A DNA stretch of 64,000 nt from Mangrovihabitans endophyticus (GTDB lineage Bacteria; Actinomycetota; Actinomycetes; Mycobacteriales; Micromonosporaceae). Positions 1 through 8,552 of the stretch are shown one piece after another. Numbering within the stretch: the first letter of the stretch is position 1; the number at the start of each line of letters is the position of its first letter. Location of the stretch: assembly GCF_014646155.1 (NCBI RefSeq), contig NZ_BMMX01000022.1, forward strand, positions 1 through 64,000. The letters run 5' to 3'. The translations under genes and the position numbers were made by a program. The notes beneath the pieces are model-generated. The model made no database searches. It was not told the origin of the DNA and saw only the letters and a program-made list of their open reading frames with translations.

Positions 1-2
1 AT

Positions 3-1748
3 CTCGTTGCGGGCGGCGGCCCGGCCGCCGGGGCCGACGCGGCGCCCGCCCGGACCGGCGACCCGGGCGGCAAGCCGCGCGCCTCCACCGGGACCGCGCC
101 GTTCGCGCCGGTGGGCGTAGCTGCTCCGGCCGCCTCGGCTGCCCCGGCTGCCCCGGCTGCCTCGGCCGCCCCGGCTGCCCCGGCCCCTGCAGCCCCCGCG
201 GTCTCCCGTGACCGGGAGACGACCGTTTCTCCCGCAGCGGGCCCGACGGGTGACGTTACGTTCGCGCCCGCGCCGGACACGTCGCCGTCCGCAGGCCCCG
301 GCCCGGACACAACCGCTGCTCACGTGCCCGCTACGGCTCGCGTGGCCGGCGACCCGTCCGGGCCCGGACAAGACGCCGTCGCTGCCGTTGCGACGCCGAG
401 CCGGGACGACGCGCGGCTGGGCGGCCCCGACGCGCGGCTGGGCGGCCCCGACGCGCGGCTGGGCGGCCCCGGCACCGCGGCGCCGGCTGGAGCCGCGTCC
501 GGGGGTGCGCCGGCCGGCGAGGTCGACCCGCTGCTGCTCGGTCCGCCGATCTTCACCCAGCAGAACCGGCCGCTGGACGCCCCGCAGTTCGTGCCGTCCG
601 CTCCGCGGACCGGCCATCCTTGCGCCGACGCCCGCGCCGCAACCGAGGCTTCGGCCGCGTCCGGTTCGCCCGCTCCTGGCGGTTCGCCCGCTCCTGGCGG
701 TTCGCCCGCTCCTGGCGGTTCGCCCGCTCCTGGCGGTTCGCCCGCGCCGCCGGCCGTCGACGCCCGGCCGAACCCCGGCCCGGCCACGCCGGACTCCGGA
801 TCCGCACGGACCGCGCCGAGCGGCTCCGGCGACCCCAACCCCGCCACCCTGGGTACGGCGGACGGCCGTACCGGCGATCCGGGTACGGCGGACAGCCGTA
901 CCGCAAACTCGGGTGGCGTCGGCGGCGCGGCACCCGGCCACGAACCGGCCGCTGGGTTCGGCGGCATCCGGCTGGGCCGCCCGGCCGGGGATGATTCCGC
1001 GAGTGCGCGGCAACCCGGCGTCATCCCGACGCCGAAGGGTGTCGACCTGAGCGGCCCGACGGTGACGGACACCCGCACGAGCGGACCCGGCCTCGGGAAC
1101 CCGCCCGCCGCTACGCGCGAGGCCGGAAACGGTCCCGCCCCGTACGGCGAACGGCCGGTGCTCGGGCAGCGGCCCGCGGCGAATCCGGCACGGCCGGGTC
1201 CGGAGGGCGCGGCACCGGCCCGCCCGCCGTTGGAACCCCCGCAGCTAGGGCAGGTCAACCGGCCGTTGTCCGGTGGCGCGCCGAGCGAGCCGGCGGCTTC
1301 CGGAGCTGGCCGGCAGGAGCCCTCGGCGTGGGGACAGCGGTCGCGCCCGCCGCTGGAACCGCCGCAGCTAGGGCAGGTCAACCGCCCGCAGCAACCGCCG
1401 GGCGCCGCAGAGCCATCCGGCCTGCCCTCGGTCGGCGGCGTCACCGCCGGGCGCCCGGTCACGGAGCGCTCGCCCGGTGCGGTGGCGCCCGGTGCGGTGG
1501 CGCCCGGTGCGGTGGCGCCCGGCGACGCGCCCTCCGGGCTGCCCGCCCGCAGCGGTCTCCCGGCGTCGGTGACACCGCCGTCGCCATCGCCGCCAGCGGT
1601 GTCGGCGCCGCAGCCGGCACCGCCGGAATGGCCGAACGGCGGCGAGCATCGGGGCGCACCGGGCGACCGAGGCGCGGAGGAAGGCGCGTCGAACGGGGAC
1701 AAACCGGATCCGAGTGGTCCGCCGCAGCGCCCCGGCCCGTCCGACTGA
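3..1748 (+). CDS. Pro/Ala/Gly-rich low-complexity protein, 5'-truncated
   Basis: The frame is open from the left edge to a stop at 1748, so the true start lies outside the window. At least 581 residues are visible, dominated by Pro, Ala and Gly with no recognisable fold. It holds several in-frame tandem repeats: DARLGGP three times (408-470), GSPAPG about five times (663-749), GAVAP three times (1476-1520), and two copies of a PPLEPPQLGQVNRP block about 125 bp apart. A related QNRPLDAPQF segment sits near 560-590. Such tails occur on the C-termini of large actinobacterial sensor kinases and cell-wall proteins, but nothing here decides between them. I do not recognise the gene. Strong antisense and +1 open frames are by-products of the composition. 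Confidence 0.6.
   Translation, partial: LVAGGGPAAGADAAPARTGDPGGKPRASTGTAPFAPVGVAAPAASAAPAAPAASAAPAAPAPAAPAVSRDRETTVSPAAGPTGDVTFAPAPDTSPSAGPGPDTTAAHVPATARVAGDPSGPGQDAVAAVATPSRDDARLGGPDARLGGPDARLGGPGTAAPAGAASGGAPAGEVDPLLLGPPIFTQQNRPLDAPQFVPSAPRTGHPCADARAATEASAASGSPAPGGSPAPGGSPAPGGSPAPGGSPAPPAVDARPNPGPATPDSGSARTAPSGSGDPNPATLGTADGRTGDPGTADSRTANSGGVGGAAPGHEPAAGFGGIRLGRPAGDDSASARQPGVIPTPKGVDLSGPTVTDTRTSGPGLGNPPAATREAGNGPAPYGERPVLGQRPAANPARPGPEGAAPARPPLEPPQLGQVNRPLSGGAPSEPAASGAGRQEPSAWGQRSRPPLEPPQLGQVNRPQQPPGAAEPSGLPSVGGVTAGRPVTERSPGAVAPGAVAPGAVAPGDAPSGLPARSGLPASVTPPSPSPPAVSAPQPAPPEWPNGGEHRGAPGDRGAEEGASNGDKPDPSGPPQRPGPSD
408..470 (+). repeat. 21-bp tandem repeat, 3 copies, coding
   Basis: Three identical 21-bp units encode DARLGGP in the Pro/Ala-rich protein. 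Exact identity at the DNA level, third codon positions included, points to recent slippage or duplication. Confidence 0.9.
663..749 (+). repeat. 18-bp tandem repeat, 4.7 copies, coding
   Basis: Units of 18 bp encode GSPAPG. The first four are identical at the DNA level and the fifth diverges at its end. They lie within the Pro/Ala-rich protein. Confidence 0.9.
1476..1520 (+). repeat. 15-bp tandem repeat, 3 copies, coding
   Basis: Three identical 15-bp units encode GAVAP in the C-terminal third of the Pro/Ala-rich protein. Confidence 0.9.
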
Positions 1749-1810
1749 TCCCGGTGCGCCAGCGCCTCGGGCGCCGCTGGGCCGCCGGGCGCCGGGCGCC
1801 GGTCACCGTG

Positions 1811-2542
1811 TCAGGCCGGTGCCAGGTGACTCCACACCACCTTGCCGCCCGGCACCGGCAGCACGCCCCATGACTCGGTGAGCTCGCGCACCAGGCGCAG
1901 TCCCCGCCCGCCCGCGTCCGCCGAACCCGGCGCCACCAGGCGCGGCATCCGCCGGTTGCTGTCGCGCACCGTCAGGCAGATCCGGTCGCCGCGCATGCCC
2001 AGGGTGAACTCCATCGTGGTGTGCGCGTGCCGCACCACGTTGGCCACCAGTTCCGAGGCCACCAGGGCCGCGGTCGACGCCGCGCCGGAAAGCTGCCACG
2101 CGGCACACGTCTTTGTCACCAGTTGCCGGGCCTGGCGGCACGCGTCCGGCACCGGGCGCAGCCGCACCCTGATCCGCCGGGACTCCTCCTGCGTGGTGTC
2201 TTCGGCCATTTCGGTCTCCCAGCTCTGGGCGATTCGCAGCTCTTGGCACCCGGGCCACGCGGCGACCGTGTCGGCGGTCTCCGCGGACGCCCCGCACAGC
2301 ACCACCGGCACGCCCGGCCATTCGCTCGTCTGGCACAGCACGTCGCTGAACGCGTTCAGCCCGTGCGGGTCGACCACCGTCATGCCGGCGATGTCGACCA
2401 CGAGCTTGTCAGGCTGGGTGGACAGCGATCGGGCGATGGCGTGCCGCAGCGCGGTGCTGGTGATCGCGTCGAGTTTGCCGCCGACGCGCAGCAGCCCGAC
2501 CGGAAGATCCTGTTCCGGCCGGCATACCAGCTGACTCGTCAT
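1811..2542 (-). CDS. STAS-HATPase fusion, anti-sigma-factor-type regulator
   Basis: A 243-aa protein with two parts. Residues about 1-105 resemble a STAS domain (VVDIAGMTVVDPHGLNAF). Residues about 120-243 form a HATPase_c_2/RsbW-like fold with N-box ELVANVVRHA, G1 VRDSN and a glycine-rich GGRGLRLV. Known family proteins of each type act in partner switching: the kinase binds a sigma factor or phosphorylates an antagonist at a Ser/Thr in the STAS domain. Here the usual DSSGL is DPHGL, so the phosphorylatable Ser appears to be missing. The start at 2542 is supported by a purine-rich GGAGGGG 5-8 nt upstream. The gene is divergent from the ABC exporter. A cytoplasmic stress-response role is inferred; the target sigma factor is unknown. 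Confidence 0.75.
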   Translation of the reverse strand: MTSQLVCRPEQDLPVGLLRVGGKLDAITSTALRHAIARSLSTQPDKLVVDIAGMTVVDPHGLNAFSDVLCQTSEWPGVPVVLCGASAETADTVAAWPGCQELRIAQSWETEMAEDTTQEESRRIRVRLRPVPDACRQARQLVTKTCAAWQLSGAASTAALVASELVANVVRHAHTTMEFTLGMRGDRICLTVRDSNRRMPRLVAPGSADAGGRGLRLVRELTESWGVLPVPGGKVVWSHLAPA

Positions 2543-2620
2543 ACGCCCCCCTCCACGCATGTCGTCCCCGGCGGGTGCCCGCAGATGGTGCCCGCACCCG
2601 GCGACCGGCAAACTCCCGCG

Positions 2621-2626
2621 TACGCT
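2621..2626 (+). promoter_or_regulatory. -10 box TACGCT, leaderless start of ABC exporter
   Basis: TANNNT hexamer ending 6 nt before the ATG at 2633, with no Shine-Dalgarno sequence between. This is the leaderless pattern seen throughout the window. Confidence 0.5.
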
Positions 2627-2632
2627 CGAAAA

Positions 2633-4456
2633 ATGCGGGGGAGACGGGCAGGTCTGGCGGCGCTGCTGCCGTACCTGAGGAATCATCGGGCCACCCTCGC
2701 GTTCGTCGCCGCGCTGTCGCTGTTCTCCGCCGGGGCCGCGCTGGCCCAGCCGGTCCTGGTGCGCCACGTGCTCGACGGCATCTCGGTCGGCCGGGCGATC
2801 GCGGCGCCGGTCGCCGTGCTGGTCGGCCTGCTGGTCGCCGCCGCCGTGTTCGGCGGCGTGCGGGACTTCTTGTTGAAACGCATCGGCGAGGGCCTGGTGC
2901 TGGACACCCGCCGCCGCCTCGCCCGGCATCTGCTGCATCTGCCGATCGCCGAGTACGACCGGCGCCGCACCGGGGACCTGCTGTCGCGGGTCGGCGCGGA
3001 CACCACGCTGCTGCGGGCGGTGGTCACCTCCGGCCTGTTCGAGATGGTGTCCGGGGCGGTCATGGTGGTGGGCGCGGTGATCGCCATGGCGGTGCTGGAT
3101 CCGCTGCTGCTGACCGTCGCGCTGAGCGGGCTGGGGCTGGGCATGGCGGTGGCGGTCGCCGCGTCCCGGCGGGTGCGCGGATTGTCCGAGCAGGCGCAGG
3201 CGCGGCTGGGCGAGATGACCTCGGCCACCGAGCGGGCCCTGTCCGCGGCCCGCACCATCCGGGCCAGCGGCGCGCAGGACCGGGAGGCGCACACGGTCGG
3301 CGGGTACGCCGCCGGGGCCTACCGGGCCGGGATGCGCGTGGCCCGGCTGGAGGCGTTCGTCGGACCGGCCGCGCTGGTGGCCACCCAGGGGGCGTTCCTG
3401 CTGGTGCTCGCCGTGGGCGGGGCGCGGGTGGCGTCCGACGCGATCACCGTCGGCGCCCTGGTGGCCTTCGTGCTGTTCCTGTTCTTCCTGGTCGTCCCGC
3501 TGGGGCAGGCGCTGAACGCGTACACGCAGGTGCAGACCGGACTGGGTGCCCTGCAACGCATCACCGAGATGCTGGACCTGCCCACCGAGACCGACGCCGA
3601 CCGCACGCCAGCGCCGTCGGCCGGCCAGTCCGCACCGGCGGATGACGCGGCGGTCGCCGACCGGGCCGACGCCGTGGTCTTCGACCGGGTGAGCTTCGGC
3701 TATCCCGGCGGCGAACCGGTGCTGCGCGAGGTGTCGTTCCGGGTGCCGTGCGGCGCCCGGGTGGCGTTGGTCGGTCCCTCCGGCGCCGGCAAGTCCACCG
3801 TCTTCGCGCTGATCGAGCGGTTCTACGACGCCGGCCGCGGCACCGTCTGCGTGGACGGCGTGGACGTGCGCGATCTGCCCCGGGCGGCGCTGCGCCGCCG
3901 GCTCGGCTACGTCGAGCAGGAGGCGCCGGTGCTGGCCGGCACGCTGCGCGACAACCTGCTGCTGACCGCCCCGCAGGCCGACGAGGCGCAGCTACGGGCC
4001 GCGCTCGCCGAGGTCAACCTGGGCGGGCTGGCCACCCGCGCGCCGGAGGGCCTGGACGTGCAGGTGGGCGAGGGTGGCGTGCTGCTGTCCGGCGGCGAAC
4101 GGCAACGGCTGGCCATCGCCCGTACGCTGCTCGCCGACGCGCCGATCATGCTGCTGGACGAGCCGACGAGCAACCTCGACGCGCGCAACGAGGCGGCGTT
4201 GCGCGACGCGGTGGCCGCGGCGGCGCACCGGCGCACCCTGGTGGTGGTCGCGCACCGGCTGAGCACGGTGGTCGACTCCGATCTCATCGTGGTGCTGGAC
4301 GCCGGGCGGGTGGTCGCCACCGGCACGCACGGCGAACTGGTCGAGCGCAGCGCGCTGTACCGCGAACTGGCCACCCACCAGCTCCTCGTCGCCGAGCCGC
4401 CGCGGGACAGGGAGTCGGCAGACAGGGAGTCGGCACCTGCCACACGCCCAAAGTGA
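2633..4456 (+). CDS. ABC transporter, fused permease-ATPase exporter
   Basis: A 607-aa half-transporter of the type I exporter fold. An N-terminal six-helix membrane domain (residues about 15-305) is followed by a nucleotide-binding domain with Walker A GPSGAGKST, signature LSGGERQRLAIAR and Walker B IMLLDEPTSNLD. As a half-transporter it should work as a homodimer, exporting an unknown lipid, drug or peptide. The ATG at 2633 is preferred because of the -10 box 6 nt upstream; an in-frame ATG at 2585 would add 16 residues. The C-terminus carries a 15-bp duplication (4406-4420 repeated at 4421-4435) encoding DRESA twice. secA2 begins 16 nt downstream but has its own -10 box. Confidence 0.85.
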   Translation: MRGRRAGLAALLPYLRNHRATLAFVAALSLFSAGAALAQPVLVRHVLDGISVGRAIAAPVAVLVGLLVAAAVFGGVRDFLLKRIGEGLVLDTRRRLARHLLHLPIAEYDRRRTGDLLSRVGADTTLLRAVVTSGLFEMVSGAVMVVGAVIAMAVLDPLLLTVALSGLGLGMAVAVAASRRVRGLSEQAQARLGEMTSATERALSAARTIRASGAQDREAHTVGGYAAGAYRAGMRVARLEAFVGPAALVATQGAFLLVLAVGGARVASDAITVGALVAFVLFLFFLVVPLGQALNAYTQVQTGLGALQRITEMLDLPTETDADRTPAPSAGQSAPADDAAVADRADAVVFDRVSFGYPGGEPVLREVSFRVPCGARVALVGPSGAGKSTVFALIERFYDAGRGTVCVDGVDVRDLPRAALRRRLGYVEQEAPVLAGTLRDNLLLTAPQADEAQLRAALAEVNLGGLATRAPEGLDVQVGEGGVLLSGGERQRLAIARTLLADAPIMLLDEPTSNLDARNEAALRDAVAAAAHRRTLVVVAHRLSTVVDSDLIVVLDAGRVVATGTHGELVERSALYRELATHQLLVAEPPRDRESADRESAPATRPK

Positions 4457-4458
4457 AG

Positions 4459-4464
4459 TACCGT
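4459..4464 (+). promoter_or_regulatory. -10 box TACCGT before secA2
   Basis: TANNNT hexamer 8 nt before the secA2 ATG at 4473, just after the ABC exporter stop. It suggests that secA2 can be transcribed on its own without a leader. Confidence 0.45.
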
Positions 4465-4472
4465 AATCCGCC

Positions 4473-6764
4473 ATGGGTGTCTCGCAGCGGTTGAAGAGCC
4501 GGTTCCGCAAGTTTCTGCAGCGTCCGGGCACGACGGTCGACCTCGGGCCGCTGGCCAGGCGGCTGAGCGCCATCGAGGACCGTGAGGAAGCGCTGCGCGA
4601 GCTCGACGACGAGGCGCTCACCGAGGCCGCCGGGAAGGCGGCGGACCACGTGGAGATCTGCGCGGTCGGCCGCGAGGCCGCCCGGCGGGCGCTGGACGAG
4701 CGGCCGTTCGACGTGCAACTGCTCGGCGCGATGGCGTTGCTCGACGGGCGGGTCGCCGAGATGGCCACCGGTGAGGGCAAGACGCTGACCGCGACGATCG
4801 CCGCGTACGGGCATGTGCGGCGCGGCCACGGCCCGGTGCATGTGCTGACCGTCAACGACTATCTGGCCCGCCGCGACGCGCAGTGGATGGAACCGGTCTA
4901 CACCCGGCTCGGCATCACCGTCGGGTGGGTCACCGAGGCGTCCACACGCGACGAGCGCCGGGAGGCCTACGCCGCCGACGTCACGTACGTCTCGGTCAGC
5001 GAGGCCGGCTTCGACTACCTGCGCGACCAGTTGGTGACCGACATCGCCGACCGGGTGCAGCAGGACCTGGCCTGCGCCATCGTGGACGAGGCCGACTCCA
5101 TCCTCATCGACGAGGCCCGGGTGCCGATGGTGCTGGCGGGCAGCGTGCCGGGCGGGAGCGATCCGGTGCACACCGCCGCCGACCTGGTCCGGGACCTGCA
5201 GGCGGGTAAGCATTACGAGGCGGCGGAGGACGGCCGCAGCGTCGCCTTCACCGACGCCGGGCTGGCCCGGCTGGAGGAGCAGCTCGGCGTCGACCTGTAC
5301 GCCGACGAGCAGTACGCCCAGTTGTCCGCACTGAACGTGGCGTTGCACGCGCACGCGCTGTTGCGCCGGGATGTGGACTACATCGTGCGCGACGGCGGCG
5401 TGGAGCTGATCGACGAGATGCGCGGCCGGGTGGCGCAGCGCCGCCGGTGGCCGGACGGGCTGCAGGCGGCGGTGGAGGCCAAGGAAGGGCTGAACGCCAC
5501 CGCCGAGGGCGAGGTGCTGGACACCATCACCGTGCAGGCGTACATCGCGCTGTACGCGACGGTGTGCGGGATGACCGCCACCGCCGTGCACGTCGGCGAG
5601 CAGCTCCGCGAATACTTCAAGCTGGAAGTCGCGGTGATCCCGCCGAACACGCCGAACATCCGCGAGGACGAGCCGGACCGGATCTACTCGGCGCACGACA
5701 TGCGCGACGAGGCGCTGGTCGAGGAGATCAAGCTGGCCCACGAGAAGGGCCGCCCGGTGCTGGTCGGCACGCTCGACGTGAAGGCCTCCGAACTGCTGGC
5801 CAAGCAACTGGCCGCGGCCGGGGTGCCGTCGGTGGTCCTGAACGCCAAGAACGACTCCGAGGAGGCGGCCATCATCGCCGAGGCGGGCGCGCTCGGCGCG
5901 GTCACCGTCTCCACCCAGATGGCCGGCCGGGGCGTGGACATCCGCCTGGGCGGCAGCGACGAGACCGACCGCGACGCGGTGGTCGAGCTCGGCGGCCTGT
6001 TCGTGATCGGCAGCGGCCGGCACGACAGCCGCCGGGTGGACGACCAGCTCCGCGGCCGGGCCGGCCGGCAGGGCGATCCGGGCGGCTCGGTGTTCTTCGT
6101 CAGCCTGGAGGACGACCTGGTCACCCGGCACGCCGGGGACGCGCTGCCGGCGTCGCCGCGGATGGACATCGACGGCGTCGTGCACGACCCGCAGGTGGAG
6201 TACGCGGTGGAGCACGCCCAGCGGGTGGCCGAGGGCGTCAACCACGAGATCCACCGCAACACCTGGCGCTACAGCGTGGTCATCGAGCAGCAGCGGATCG
6301 CCCTCGCGCAGCGCCGCGAGCGGCTGCTCACCTCCGAGGTGGCCGCCATCATGCTGCTGGAGCGCGCGCCGGAGAAGGCCAAGGAGACCGACGAGGACGT
6401 GCTGTCCGAGGCGGCCCGTGCCATCGCGCTGTACCACCTGGACCGGCTCTGGGCGCACCACCTGGCGGAGCTGTCCGAGGTGCGTGAGGGCGTGCACCTG
6501 CGGGCGCTGGGCAAGCTGGACCCGCTGGACGAGTTCCACCGCGCGGCGGTGCCGGCCTTCCAGAAACTGTTCACCGACATCGAGGCGCGCACCATCGAGA
6601 CGTTCGAGGAGGCCGACCTCGGCGACGGCTGGCAGCCGGAGCGCTCGGAGATCGTCCGGCCCAGCGCCACCTGGACGTACCTGGTGCACGACAACCCGTT
6701 CGGCTCCGAACTGGACCGGCTGATCGCCGCCGTCGGACGCCGCATCTCCAGCAGCGGCTCCTGA
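4473..6764 (+). CDS. secA2: Accessory Sec translocase ATPase SecA2
   Basis: A 763-aa SecA-type motor that would push selected preproteins through SecYEG. Visible motifs are MATGEGKT (Walker A, about residue 95), TVNDYLARRD, the DEAD-box segment VDEADSILIDEARVP, and the helicase-2 segment STQMAGRGVDIRLGG followed by QLRGRAGRQGDPG. Housekeeping SecA1 is usually 850-950 aa and often ends in a zinc-binding Cys/His tail; this protein is shorter and ends in VGRRISSSGS without that tail, as in actinobacterial SecA2. SecA2 exports a small set of proteins, some lacking signal peptides. No candidate substrate is next door unless the ABC exporter is functionally linked. The gene ends at a very strong hairpin. 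Confidence 0.9.
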   Translation: MGVSQRLKSRFRKFLQRPGTTVDLGPLARRLSAIEDREEALRELDDEALTEAAGKAADHVEICAVGREAARRALDERPFDVQLLGAMALLDGRVAEMATGEGKTLTATIAAYGHVRRGHGPVHVLTVNDYLARRDAQWMEPVYTRLGITVGWVTEASTRDERREAYAADVTYVSVSEAGFDYLRDQLVTDIADRVQQDLACAIVDEADSILIDEARVPMVLAGSVPGGSDPVHTAADLVRDLQAGKHYEAAEDGRSVAFTDAGLARLEEQLGVDLYADEQYAQLSALNVALHAHALLRRDVDYIVRDGGVELIDEMRGRVAQRRRWPDGLQAAVEAKEGLNATAEGEVLDTITVQAYIALYATVCGMTATAVHVGEQLREYFKLEVAVIPPNTPNIREDEPDRIYSAHDMRDEALVEEIKLAHEKGRPVLVGTLDVKASELLAKQLAAAGVPSVVLNAKNDSEEAAIIAEAGALGAVTVSTQMAGRGVDIRLGGSDETDRDAVVELGGLFVIGSGRHDSRRVDDQLRGRAGRQGDPGGSVFFVSLEDDLVTRHAGDALPASPRMDIDGVVHDPQVEYAVEHAQRVAEGVNHEIHRNTWRYSVVIEQQRIALAQRRERLLTSEVAAIMLLERAPEKAKETDEDVLSEAARAIALYHLDRLWAHHLAELSEVREGVHLRALGKLDPLDEFHRAAVPAFQKLFTDIEARTIETFEEADLGDGWQPERSEIVRPSATWTYLVHDNPFGSELDRLIAAVGRRISSSGS

Positions 6765-6807
6765 CGGCGTCTGCCGGACCCGGCGCGCCGGGTCCGGCAG
6801 ACGCCGT
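6764..6807. terminator. 44-bp perfect palindrome between convergent genes
   Basis: Two perfectly complementary 22-bp arms, 6764-6785 and 6786-6807, abut with no spacer; in RNA the middle four bases would form the loop. It starts at the last base of secA2 and lies 14 bp before the stop of the convergent DUF3500 gene, so it should end transcription from both sides. No T-tract follows, as is common in high-GC Actinobacteria. Confidence 0.85.
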
Positions 6808-6821
6808 CGCGGTGCGCCGTT

Positions 6822-7727
6822 TCAGGGGTGTGCGGCAGTGGCGTGATGGGCCGCGAGGATGTCGCCGCCGAAGTCGCCGCACGGGCGCCGCAGCACCGAG
6901 TGCGCGTGGTTGCCGTCCGCGGTGGTGTTGTCGAACTCGATGATCAGGTCGTCGCCCTGGATGCGGTAGTAGTGCGGCGCCCCCGGGCCGGACGCACCCT
7001 CCCAGGCGAAGTGCAGATCACGGGCCGGTGGCACGAGCGGCGCGGGCAGCCGCCCGAGATGCGCGCCGACCAGCCGGTCCAGCAGGTCGCGCTCGCCCGG
7101 CCGCAGATCCTGCCGGGGCACGCCACGCGGCTCCTGCAGCGCGGCGACCGGCCGGGTCCCGGTGCGCACGTCGGGCGGCGCCAGCGCGGCCACCACCGCC
7201 CGCCCGCGCGTGGCCGGGGTCATCGCGGCCAGCAACTCCCGGCCCAGGTCCTCCTCGACGCCCAGCGGGCGCACCGCCGGGCGCCCGGCCACGTCCACCC
7301 GGGCCGGGTTGGCGCCCAGGAACACCGGCGCGGGCGCGATCACCTGGTCCACGACCGTCATGGTCACCGACAGGTGGTGCCCCTCGAACCGCCATGCCCA
7401 CCGGTCGTCACCCGGCTCGCCGAAGACCACCACCCGGTAGTCCTCGCTGTGCCGCCCGCGCTGCCAGCCCTCCCGCCGGTCCAGCACCTCCTCCAGCGCG
7501 ATCACGGTCATCGCCTGCGCGTACGCCGACTCGCTCAGGCCGGTGGCGAGCAACCGGTGCGCGGCCTTGCGGGCCGTCTCACCGAGCGCGGCAAGGGAGA
7601 GTCCCGGCCGGGGGCGCGGGCGGTACTCGATCCAGCGCCGGGCCGCCTCGTCGTCGAACGCGCGGGCGGCCTCGGCCCGCTGCGCGCCGGTCAGTGCGGC
7701 CAGGAAGGCCGTCGCCTCGGTATGCAC
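6822..7727 (-). CDS. DUF3500 family protein
   Basis: A 301-aa protein with the family's typical segments: WAWRFEGHHLSVTMT, FLGANPA, PHYYRIQGDDLIIEFDNT and NHAHSVLRRPCGDFGGDIL near the C-terminus. Conserved His, Asp and Asn residues in the last two suggest a metal site, but the activity of the family is not known to me. There is no signal peptide or membrane segment, so it is probably cytoplasmic. The GTG start at 7727 follows GGGAGTGA, and a possible -10 box TAGGCT lies at 7787-7782. It is a monocistronic unit whose 3' end faces secA2 across the shared palindrome. Confidence 0.8.
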   Translation of the reverse strand: MHTEATAFLAALTGAQRAEAARAFDDEAARRWIEYRPRPRPGLSLAALGETARKAAHRLLATGLSESAYAQAMTVIALEEVLDRREGWQRGRHSEDYRVVVFGEPGDDRWAWRFEGHHLSVTMTVVDQVIAPAPVFLGANPARVDVAGRPAVRPLGVEEDLGRELLAAMTPATRGRAVVAALAPPDVRTGTRPVAALQEPRGVPRQDLRPGERDLLDRLVGAHLGRLPAPLVPPARDLHFAWEGASGPGAPHYYRIQGDDLIIEFDNTTADGNHAHSVLRRPCGDFGGDILAAHHATAAHP

Positions 7728-7884
7728 CGCCGCTCACTCCCGTCCCGCGGCGGCGCGGTTCCCGTGCGCCGCCGTCACCGCAGCCTACATTGAGGTCATT
7801 CGGCGCGACCAAGATCATCGCGGCCTCCCGGCGGTCGGGAAGGCCGGCGAATAACCCTCACTCATCGGCATTTCGGCGGGCCGG

Positions 7885-7890
7885 TAACAT
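7885..7890 (+). promoter_or_regulatory. -10 box TAACAT, leaderless start of cupin gene
   Basis: TANNNT hexamer 6 nt before the ATG at 7897, with no ribosome binding site. Confidence 0.55.
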
Positions 7891-7896
7891 GCGCCG

Positions 7897-8274
7897 ATGC
7901 CGGAGAACGTCCACGTCGGCCGCGCGGGTGTCGACGGTGCCCGTAACCAGGGCTGGCTGCTCGGCCATTTCATGCCCGAGGGCACGTTGTTGCACTCGAC
8001 GGACGTGGAGGTGAAGTGGGGTGTGCACACACCCGGCGAAGAACGCGCGGCGTGGGCCGTCGGTGAGACCCGCACCGCATTGCTGGTGTTGATCAGTGGC
8101 ACTTTCGACATCCGGCTCCGCGACCGGACAGTGGTGTTACGCCAACCCGGCGACTATGTGGTGTGGGGACCGGGTGAGGATCATTCCTGGCGGGCCGGCC
8201 CGCGGGAGACCGTGGTTCTCACCGTGCGCTGGCCGTCCCTGCCGGGGTGGCGACTGCCATGCCCGGATAATTAA
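7897..8274 (+). CDS. Small cupin-fold protein
   Basis: A 125-aa single-domain protein. The second half reads like a cupin: a glycine-turn segment LVLISGTFDIRLRDRTVVLRQPGDYVVWGPGEDHSWRA in which the PGDYV and EDHSW pieces match cupin motif 2. Motif 1 metal ligands (HxH-type) are weak, so an enzymatic role is not assured; it could bind a small ligand instead. Similar stand-alone cupins are common in actinomycetes. The start is set by the leaderless -10 box. The gene is monocistronic, followed by 278 bp of relatively AT-rich non-coding DNA. Confidence 0.65.
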   Translation: MPENVHVGRAGVDGARNQGWLLGHFMPEGTLLHSTDVEVKWGVHTPGEERAAWAVGETRTALLVLISGTFDIRLRDRTVVLRQPGDYVVWGPGEDHSWRAGPRETVVLTVRWPSLPGWRLPCPDN

Positions 8275-8552
8275 TCCCCGCGTCAAGGAAAGTTCTTTCC
8301 GGTCTCCCGGTAACGTGACGGGAATCGCTTTTTCGATCGCATTGCGCGTCGGGTCCGTACGGTAAGAAGTGATTGTGGAACGTTTTTCCCACACTGTGGT
8401 TGGCAACTTGACCGTCGAACAGCGCCGACGGAACCATCGGTCGCGGTTTTGGGGAAACCGCAGTCACCACATAATGATTTTGTGTGCTCCTGCCGTCATG
8501 CGTCGATCATGTCGCGCGTCATGATGAATGAGCCGCCACCCGGGGAGGGGTC
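8275..8552. other. AT-richer intergenic region with hairpin at 8443-8461
   Basis: This 278-bp stretch is clearly less GC-rich than its surroundings. It contains a stem with arms GCGGTTT (8443-8449) and AAACCGC (8455-8461), an imperfect GGAAAG-tt-CTTTCC dyad (8287-8300) and a -10-like CATAAT (8470-8475). It probably holds the terminator of the cupin gene and the promoter of the winged-helix regulator. No open frame in it looks like a gene. Confidence 0.4.

Noticed and set aside
663..749. Tandem repeats as a CRISPR array
   Set aside because: Units are contiguous without spacers and keep a protein reading frame; no cas genes are in the window.
320..1702. Long antisense open frame opposite the Pro/Ala-rich gene
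   Set aside because: It mirrors the GC-rich repeats of the sense frame, has no ribosome binding site and no recognisable motif.
8287..8300. GGAAAG-tt-CTTTCC dyad
   Set aside because: The 2-nt centre is too small for a stable hairpin and no regulator is known nearby, so only mentioned within the intergenic entry.
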